Shown here: positions 56,594 through 64,000 of the stretch, piece after piece
Layout: each line of letters opens with the position of its first letter
Numbering within the stretch: the first letter of the stretch is position 1
Assembly: GCA_015179045.1 (NCBI GenBank)
Contig: WHUZ01000036.1
Coordinates: forward strand, 434,001-498,000
DNA from: Kalaharituber pfeilii
Lineage: Eukaryota; Ascomycota; Pezizomycetes; Pezizales; Pezizaceae
Direction of reading: 5' to 3'
Length of the DNA stretch: 64,000 nucleotides
Notes under the pieces: model-generated
What the model was told of the DNA's origin: nothing
The model's input: the letters and a program-made list of their open reading frames with translations, nothing else
Databases searched by the model: none
Made by a program: the position numbers and the translations under genes

Positions 56594-57535
56594 ATGTCGA
56601 CTTCAACAGTCCCAACTGATGCTCCGGAAGGTCAAGGACACACCGACAGCCACAATTCAGATTCCTCTGCATCCCCCACAGCCGAAACATATACCCTCGG
56701 AGGATCCCCCCTCAAAGCCCCACGACCGACACCCGATGGTCTCCGGTACATTCTCCAGATACGTGTGACGCAGTATAATGAAGTTTTCGCAAAGAAACGT
56801 GCGAATGCCGAAGGTTAGTTTTCCCATTCTCAAGTGGTATGATAGCAAAGAAAAAAAAAGATATCAGCTCGTGGCTGAATTCGTTCGAAAATTTCAGGTC
56901 CGGAGAATCCCGTTGAGGAGGCCATAATGCGAAACATGTTACTTCACGATATCAATGCACTGAAGAAGAGACTCAGGGTTGCCACTAGGCCAATATGGAG
57001 TTATATATTAGGTCTATTAGCGTAAGTAAATCATACGTTCTGGTTATCGCTCAGTCGGCATCTTCATCTTAGCATTCTGACGAACGGGGGGTTATGCAGC
57101 GCCAGCGCACTACTACCACCAGCAACAAGCTATCACCCCGATCCCAGTGTAAACGTCCTCCCGAACGAAAATATCGGTGGGAAAAATGGAGCGATAATAT
57201 CGCAGAGCATCGAAATCGCCTCCCGAATACCATTCAAAGCCTCCCTCCTACCTTTGGTAACTGAGAAATATTTGGCCACAATATCTCGTATCTCCAGTCT
57301 GCCGCGATGGGGTATTGTGTGGTTAAGTTGGTCGATACTGGGGCTGTTGATTATACGCTCGGAACTCCGGCAATGGGCCACCCATAAAACTGCCGTCTGC
57401 TTGGAAAATATTGAGCGTGCCGCCATGAGCGAATCTCCGGTGCCCTTGTCTGAGACGGAACCGCTTAAGAGCTGGATTTGGGAGTTTGTACAGTGGAGAC
57501 CACGCAAACATCGGAGAGCGGACGATTTTCCTTAG
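56594..57535 (+). CDS. Single-pass membrane protein of unknown function, three exons
   Basis: The model join(56594..56813,56898..57021,57100..57535) keeps phase throughout and gives 259 aa. Donors are GTTAGT and GTAAGT, acceptors TTTCAG and ATGCAG. The N-terminal ~45 residues are Ser/Thr/Pro-rich and disordered. The middle is helical (YNEVFAKKRANAEG, LLHDINALKKRLRVATRP). A hydrophobic segment WGIVWLSWSILGLLIIR near residue 195 is a likely membrane anchor, followed by a polar tail ending KHRRADDFP. It is divergent from the helical protein at 53657-56015, so the two could share a promoter. Function unknown. Confidence 0.7.
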
Positions 57536-57968
57536 ACTTCTGATACCATATGTGATCTCTTGATAGTTTCTCCACCTCAATATACACTCTATATGCATCG
57601 CAATCACCGTATACAGCACATCAAAATCACAGTTAGCGGTTCGGACGGAGGTTACCAGTTTATACGTAGTATAAACCTCTGATTAAGCAGGAATAAATTT
57701 AATTCCCAGCTTCCTCTTGCAATTGCCCAATATTTTGATACCATCCTATTGAAATAACAACTACCAGTGAAATGCAAACATTGATGGGGTACTCAAAACC
57801 CGATAGAAAATGCATCGAAAAATTCCTCCAGTGACTAAATGCAAAAAGCAAATATGCGAAACAAATTCAAACAAGCAAACGTAACCATCACCGAAAAATG
57901 CCCTGAATCCAAACGAACTTGATCCCCGATCGAGACAGTCAAACCAGTCCAAATATCCCACCCGAAAA
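57536..57968. other. Intergenic between convergent genes
   Basis: No gene seen. Confidence 0.35.
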
Positions 57969-59151
57969 TCATTGCTGCTTGCACTGAGGAGGAACTTGCA
58001 ATGGCGAACTGCCCCGAGGCCACTCGTCGCCCTGTAACCCAATCGCACTCGGCGTCAAATGATGCTTTCCCAAGTTCGTACACACTGTTTGGATTAGTTT
58101 ACTCCGCCCCTCGTTATGTGCTTTCTCCATATCCTCCATCTTTGATTTCAACTCCCTTTGTCGTAGCTCTCCCAGCTGTATTTGCTCCTCGATTCTTTTA
58201 TCCCGCTCCGCAATCTCCTCGTCCTTCCGCGCAATCTTACCCCCAAACTCATTGCCCATTTCCTGTAATTCCCTTTCACGCGCTGCCAGTTCTTCTTCTA
58301 ATTTTTTAACCTTCTCATCCAAACCTTGAACTTCTTCCTGGCTCCGCCCACGATTATTACCGTCATTGCACCAGTCCACCTCCATTTCAGTGGTTTTGTG
58401 GACAAGAGCGTTTCGACTGTTCTGCAACTGGGTTACTGCCCCCTGGTACTCCTCCCGAAGCAGAAGAACCTCCCGCTCTTTCTCCGTCAGCAGTTTTTCC
58501 TTTTCCACCAATGCTACCCCCATCTCCCGTTCCTGCTCAATCAAGTCCTGCTGCAGTTTCTCGATCTTTGTGTTTTTCTCCTCCAACAAGCGATCTTTCT
58601 CCACCAATTCCCTCACCCATCGTTCATCCCGTGCCTCCAAAGCTGCCACCAACTGCTCTTTCGCCGCCAGCTCTGTTTGGAGCGACGCTACTTTCTCCTG
58701 AAGTTCTTTCACTGGATCAATGATAGTGCCACCCTCTTCCATCGAGATAAGATCCGGTGCCGATTTGTAGTTCCATACTCCATTTTTCATCCCAGAAGAG
58801 ATTACCTCCCGATATGGGTTGCGCGCCTAACAGTCGATAGTTCAATTAGCACAGCACGATAGAATTCAACTGGAGTGTTGATGAAGAAGCACAGAAAGAC
58901 CGCAGCGGAGGTAGGTTGCGGTTAAGTGTTGAGAGAGCAATATCCAGCGTGCAAGGGACTACAACACCTACCGAGTTAATCAACTTGACGAAAACAAGCT
59001 CAGGATCCCCATTCTTGCGGATAGCAGTGCAAAACCAATCCCATAACTCGTCTAGCACAGCGGTAGGCAAAAAGACATCAGCATCAACCAAATCGGGGTC
59101 TCTTTGCGGCGGAGTTTGTGTGCCGGAAATCCGACTCTTTGGAATCTTCAT
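57969..59151 (-). CDS. Coiled-coil protein of unknown function, two exons
   Basis: The model complement(join(57969..58826,58972..59151)) has one 145 nt intron (GTAGGT donor, TTAG acceptor) in phase 0 and gives 345 aa. The N-terminal 60 residues form a small domain (DVFLPTAVLDELWDWFCTAI). Residues 90 to about 300 are a continuous charged heptad-rich coiled coil (VKELQEKVASLQTELAAKEQ, EKVKKLEEELAARERELQ). The end is Gln/Pro-rich. No localisation signal is seen. A scaffold or tethering role is possible, but I do not recognise the family. Confidence 0.7.
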
Positions 59152-59858
59152 TGCAGCCTGTAATGCGGATTAAATAAGGGCCTTTTTATGTGGAAGGAGT
59201 TTCAAAAATTCTGTCGCTGAAAAAGCTGATGTTATGTCAAGGGAAATCGTCAGATTTTGTGGCTTCCACCTCACCCGGAAGTTCAGACACCCGAAGAGCT
59301 GGTAACCCCACGTTCACGTGCACCTAACACGTCCCACTCGCAGGATATTGGCAGTGATCAAAGCAAAACTTCAGCAAGGTTCTGTCGCGATATTTCGCTG
59401 AAGTGTGTACATCCAGCCAATGGTCGAGTGGGGATAAGGGTGCTAGAAAATGCGGCTTTGCGCAGCCACATGCATGTGCCTAACCATTCTGCACCCTTCA
59501 CAGCGAGATCCTCACATATTTCCATTTCATCTTCAGTATTAGAAACTAGTCGTGCCTTCAAAAACATATTCTTGGGTTTTATAGCACATTGCATTCAAAT
59601 TGATACAGTTATCGGTGGGTAGACGCGAAAACAGAAATTTTCTATGGTCAATGTACAAGAGTAAAAGCTACGGTAACGGGTCATCCGCATTTTTGCTGGA
59701 GTTTGTACCATAAACAAAAATAAGGCAAGTTAAAAAGCCTGGAAAATAGAACACTTTTCTCACACTCCAAAAGAACCCGCAACCCCTAGCAAAATTATCG
59801 ACGCAGGGTACCATAGTGTCACAACTACGATGTTCTTGAGCCCTGCTACATAAAGCGA
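59152..59858. other. Intergenic, no gene seen
   Basis: No supported feature. Confidence 0.35.
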
Positions 59859-60800
59859 CTACAACATCATTGGCACGAACTTACATTCCAACTTGAGCGC
59901 CGTGCTGCTGGAGCTCATGACGCGCATATCACGCTTGCCACAGCTAGTATTGAACGACATGTTAAGTAAAGTGGTCCTATCTACCCCGCTTCTGTCGGCT
60001 TCCGACGAGCCAACTCGTCCAATAGTAAACGTGAGAGCAGCATTCGTTGTACGGGTTCCGAAAATAACTAGCTTTCTTTGATTGGCGAAATCATCATCAT
60101 CATCATCATCATCAAGAATCAGTGGTCCAACACGTATGATAGCACAGGATCTTAGTTTTTGGGGAGGTGGAAGGTTGCTTTTTTTTTTTTTTTTTTTTGG
60201 GGGGGGAGCCAATTCCTTGTCACAAATACCCAATTGTCTGTGTTGACGGAACATTTTTTTTGCAACCTGCATTAACAGCAGGCCACCACAAATGCGTATG
60301 GCTATCCCATGAACAGCTCATCAACGTTTCTATTTCGCTTCTCTGACATTAGTAAGCGTGGGATGAAGGCGCCACCTTGGTTGATGCCATTTACCCCTCC
60401 AACCATAATGCTCCCTTTACCTGCCGTGAATGCAGTAGCAATAACACAGATTGCCGAATCAAACATGGTAAAGGTCTTCTTCTCCGCTGTCTTCTGCGTT
60501 GAATCTTCGAGGCTTCGCGACTTTTCCAAACTCAGCTCTGAAATCAAAACTGGCGGAATAGAAATTACCCAGCATCCTCAATTAACATTCGTTCCCGATG
60601 TTTGTGAATGGTAGGGCGTCATTACCGCAGTCTTCCATGTCCATGCCCAGAGCACCAGTTTGCACTGGTAACCTCCAAGCAATGGACTCAGTTGCTTCGC
60701 CAACCGAGATTGTCATATCTGTAACAATTTTGAATTTTTGTGATGTCAACAATAAGGCTTGCTCCTTTCTTCTCCAGGAAATACGCACGTTGCGCCTCAA
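59859..60800 (-). other. Possible small gene or relic of unknown function
   Basis: Minus-strand frames at 60800-60582 (TISVGEATESIAWRLPVQTG), 60547-60302 (FDSAICVIATAFTAGKGSIM) and 60272-59859 could be exons. The last contains an Asp run from an ATC trinucleotide repeat at 60089-60112 and a Lys run from a T tract. I see no family match, and splice joins are not convincing. Confidence 0.25.
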
Positions 60801-61988
60801 AATATACTTTACAGAAACTCGAGTCCGTAATTGGTCATCCTAATTAGGCCCTGTTTGGTTGACCACATAGCCGAGATTTCAAGTGGAAAACTACAGGAAC
60901 CAAACGATTTCATAGTTTCGCTAGACCCGTTTCCCGCTGTGAGTTTCCACCCGCGAAAATTGAAACTGTCCAACGGAGGTGAGTATAGCCATGCATCATT
61001 TCGCTTGCTACAGCAAACCTCACCACACTACTATCGCATCGCATCACGACATCAACGTCGCATTACACCACTATTATGGCAGAACTCAGCTCTCACGATA
61101 GCCTCACTTTGGACCTATGCCAATTGGAATAGAAATGATAGAGTACATGCTGTTATTTTACAATAAAACTCCTATGCGGACATCGGAATTGCAGGGAAAT
61201 GTGTACCTACAGGAGGTCTATTTTTCTGCCAAGCCACGGCGTCCTTTTGGAGCGTGCCTCTCTAGATTTTCAAGATATTTTGCGAGTTGTTAACAACTCA
61301 GTGATTTATTAAGCCACCCAGAGTGAGTGTGGAGGAGAAGGTAGCTATGTTTATAGCTATTGTTGGTCATGGGAATTCAAATTGAGAAGGTTCAAGAGGG
61401 GTTCCAACATAGTAGAGAAACAATTCACTATGATTTTCATGAAGACCTCAAAGCATTATTACAGCTTCATGATGATGCAGTACGACTTCCTCGAGCAGTT
61501 ACTCCGTATCCTCGTAGTTCTGACATTTTGGGTAGGCTGATTGAATGCTATAGTAGAAGGCATAAACAGTGATAGTCGGCGCTGTTATGGATAGTGATCG
61601 CAGTAGTAGCTTGAGATTTGGAATGCAATTCAGCAATTGACAAGTTTGACATTGGTGGTCATGGGATTCAGTTTTTTTTTTTTTTTTTTGCACAATGAAA
61701 TGTTTTAGCACTGCATAACTGTAGGTACATATGTGGTCAAATTGTAGCAAACACTCCCCAGTTCTAATTGCACCTTCTTTACGTCGTATCCCGTCTTGGC
61801 CATTCATACCCATGCCAGGCCTAAACGATCTGATGCGACATACTGCAACCAAACATGGCCTTACACTTTTACACCCAAGGTGACTTCGTTTCGTCTGCTA
61901 TTCCGATCCTACTGCCTTAACCAATCACCTGTTCTACTAGTATGGGTACTGTACATTTTTGGAATTCGCGACTTTGCTACTCCCGTCA
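60801..61988. other. Intergenic, no gene supported
   Basis: Short frames only. A T tract at 61674-61689 has no LINE tail. Confidence 0.3.
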
Positions 61989-62230
61989 TGGACAAAAACT
62001 CTTTCTCTTTGGTTAACCCACGCAACCCGCCTGACTCTCCAAGAACCGTTAACCCGGCAGCACAACCTGCAGCAGCATACAGGGGTCCCTATACTTCGGC
62101 AACTTTCGTTGAGAAAAGACCCCCATCCATCATATTGCCCGAGACTTTCAAAGCCATTTCCACGTGGGTGAACAGGCGTTCCAGTGCTGACAAAACTACC
62201 ACTTACTTGGTGCACATTGCTGTAGAGTGA
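61989..62230 (+). CDS. Short ORF of unknown function
   Basis: 80 aa from the ATG at 61989 (MDKNSFSLVNPRNPPDSPRT), Pro/Ala-rich, then a more ordered end (ETFKAISTWVNRRSSADKTT). No motif recognised; it may be chance. Confidence 0.25.
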
Positions 62231-62420
62231 TAAATATTCTAGAAATATTCTACATGGCCACATACTACGAGCAGCTAGCTTAGGCTTGGTATGAATATAG
62301 GTGACGGTTGGGCTAGAAATGAAGGGAGTATTACATTGAGGACTTGAGACCTGCCAACAGCTTAAAGCTCAAACTTCTCAAGGTTAAATCTCTTGAGGGC
62401 GGTAGTTCAAGCACATACAC

Positions 62421-62662
62421 CTGCTTGATTTTCTGGGGGATATTTGGGTATTCGTGCTTGATTGTTCTCTTAGGGGATTAAGCTTTCGCTTGTGTTTCCT
62501 CCGCATCACCGCAGTCCTGGTATTGTTATGTGCTTTTACAGGGGACGATTTCGCAAGTAGCTGCACAGGTGCCTGTCTCCGGGCCTTAAGGACTTCGGTC
62601 TAGGGACCCTGCCATGGCGAACAGCTGCAAGCCGGGTTACGTGGAATAAAAAAAAAAGAAAA
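62421..62662 (+). mobile_element. Family B LINE 3' fragment
   Basis: About 150 nt of 3' sequence, then CCTGTCTCCGGGCC, the B tail and an A-rich end. The perfect 11 bp duplication AGCACATACAC lies at 62410-62420 and 62663-62673. Confidence 0.88.
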
Positions 62663-62762
62663 AGCACATACACAGCCTCTTAATAAATAGCGGAATCCGT
62701 GCCAAGGACACGGAGGAAAGCAGAGCGGGCACGTTGCCAAGAGCTCTGATGCCGCAAGGTTC

Positions 62763-62827
62763 CTTTTTTTTTTTTTACCTAAAACTGAAATCTTTACTCG
62801 CATGCCGCCCTGAGGGCTATGGCGAGA
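62763..62827 (-). mobile_element. Family A LINE, tail-only copy
   Basis: A 65 bp insertion. The 12 bp duplication GCCGC(A/G)AGGTTC lies at 62751-62762 and 62828-62839, with one difference. Confidence 0.88.
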
Positions 62828-62980
62828 GCCGCGAGGTTCAACCTGCTGAAAATTTACTGAGTATCTCACAACGTCATGATATTCTGTAGTCCAAGCAGTG
62901 TGGAAGGCTGCACCCTTCAGGACTCGATGTACCGTAGAAATTGTTTCATAATGGACGTCCATTAAGGCTAAAGGGGGCAT

Positions 62981-64000
62981 GGTTATCCTTCCGCCCGGGG
63001 TCTTTTATACGTGATGGTCCCATAAATCTGCTACATGTTATGACCTACTTAGTATAACTGCCTATTATAAGATCTCGTCCACAGTGATTCTGGATACTTA
63101 ATCAAATGAGACAAAGATGTCTCGTTGCCTTTGCCCGAGCACTGCAAGCGTCATGCTGATTGCTCTCACATGATTAGTAGTCGCCCTTTATATAGTATAG
63201 CAACCGCTGGGCTTGTAGCGTTTTTGGGACATCCCTTATACACAATTGTCTCATACAACTTAGTAGTAAACAAACTTCTACGGTATGTTGGTATGCATGA
63301 AGTAGTAGCTGTACCACCGCAAGTTTCCTTGAACCAGGCAGTGGAACCAGGCAGTTATTATGCGAGCAGGAGATTGCGCCATTCGGTTTCCTAGAGAACT
63401 TCCGAGCATTGTGGGTCAGTAATTCATCCGCCTGTTACATATTGCTTATATCTGCGACTATATCCATCATTTCCCATACTTCATTAGCTTAACTGAACAT
63501 TCCCACCCTGATATCACGACTCTGAAATGGTTCTTAGATGGTCTACTCTCTCATTCACAGCCTTTCCAATCATCCTATCATAGTTATCAACAGAACTCCC
63601 GAACAAGGCCAGTAGCGCGCGGTCATCTTATGCCACATCCTTCTTCCTCTTCCCATCCAGTATGTTCATCATGACCACCCACTCACAGACCGATGCTACG
63701 CCCAATTTGACTCCACACTTAACTTCCAACCACCACGTCTAGAAACTTACAAACCTCATGAGCTCCATGATCTTTATTATTCTTTCATATCATTATGAAC
63801 CATGAGGTGCACGTCATGTTAGTCAGCAAAGCGAGCGAGGCGAAGGTATGGAATTGAGATGGCTGTGCAACTGGAACTGGAGCCTATACAGCTAGTTACC
63901 ATCCCGTTTCCAATTCGTTTCTGTTAATGTTGTACATATGTTTTCTAGATGCTTAATTACAATACTCCGTGTCTTACTGTGTCTCTCATGGGTGCACTGT
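62981..64000. other. Right end of window, no gene supported
   Basis: Short frames only, no repeat or RNA gene recognised. Confidence 0.3.

Larger units (their letters stand above)
62384..62980 (-). pseudogene. Unknown ORF interrupted by two LINE tails
   Basis: The ATG at 62980 opens MPPLALMDVHYETISTVHRV. With the two insertions at 62763-62827 and 62421-62662 set aside, keeping one copy of each duplication, the frame stays open from 62980 to a stop near 62384, about 90 codons. The family is not recognised. Confidence 0.35.

Overview
This window looks like a repeat-rich accessory region of a filamentous ascomycete chromosome, possibly a Pezizomycete, though the species is not determinable here. 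The reasons are short GT-AG introns (about 55-145 nt), a fungal STAND-type N-terminal domain joined to ankyrin repeats, a LaeA-like methyltransferase, C2H2 proteins with fungal-style linkers, Tad-like LINEs, hAT, mariner and Copia elements, and no bacterial operon structure.

Layout. 1-3.06 kb: minus-strand STAND-N/ankyrin gene running off the left edge. 3.1-5.2 kb: LINE fragments and very short LINE tails. 6.6-8.93 kb: four-exon gene of unknown function (551 aa model). 9.9-12.7 kb: two tandem paralogous C2H2 zinc-finger genes. 15.05-20.66 kb: a TPR-CHAT protease gene broken by a hAT MITE, a LINE and a nonsense codon. 22-44.4 kb: a dense transposon graveyard with nested LINEs, half-LINEs carrying only ORF1, a U6 snRNA-LINE chimera, two hAT families, a mariner MITE, three solo LTRs, a degraded Copia element and a ~57-60 bp satellite present in inverted copies. 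44.7-46.1 kb: transposase relics. 46.4-48.1 kb: LaeA-like methyltransferase with one apparent frameshift. 50.6-51.1 kb: small unknown ORF. 53.7-56.0 kb: multi-exon helical protein with a hydrophobic hairpin, interrupted by a LINE. 56.6-57.5 kb and 58.0-59.15 kb: a membrane-anchored protein and a coiled-coil protein. 60-64 kb: small ORFs and two more retroposon insertions.

Common thread. Two LINE families, called A and B here, have seeded the window. Each copy ends in a short family-specific RNA-hairpin-like tail followed by poly(A). Many copies are only 50-66 bp, tail plus poly(A), with perfect 9-14 bp target-site duplications. Family A's tail shows compensatory base changes in two stem positions and a hypervariable three-base loop. 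Both families also have derivatives carrying only the gag-like ORF1 plus the 3' tail. One family A tail is fused to a nearly full-length U6 snRNA copy inside one pair of target duplications, which indicates template switching. I regard this tail-driven retroposition system as the most interesting content of the window.

Gene starts and splice sites are inferred by reading; no database search was run. Family assignments rest on motif recognition.
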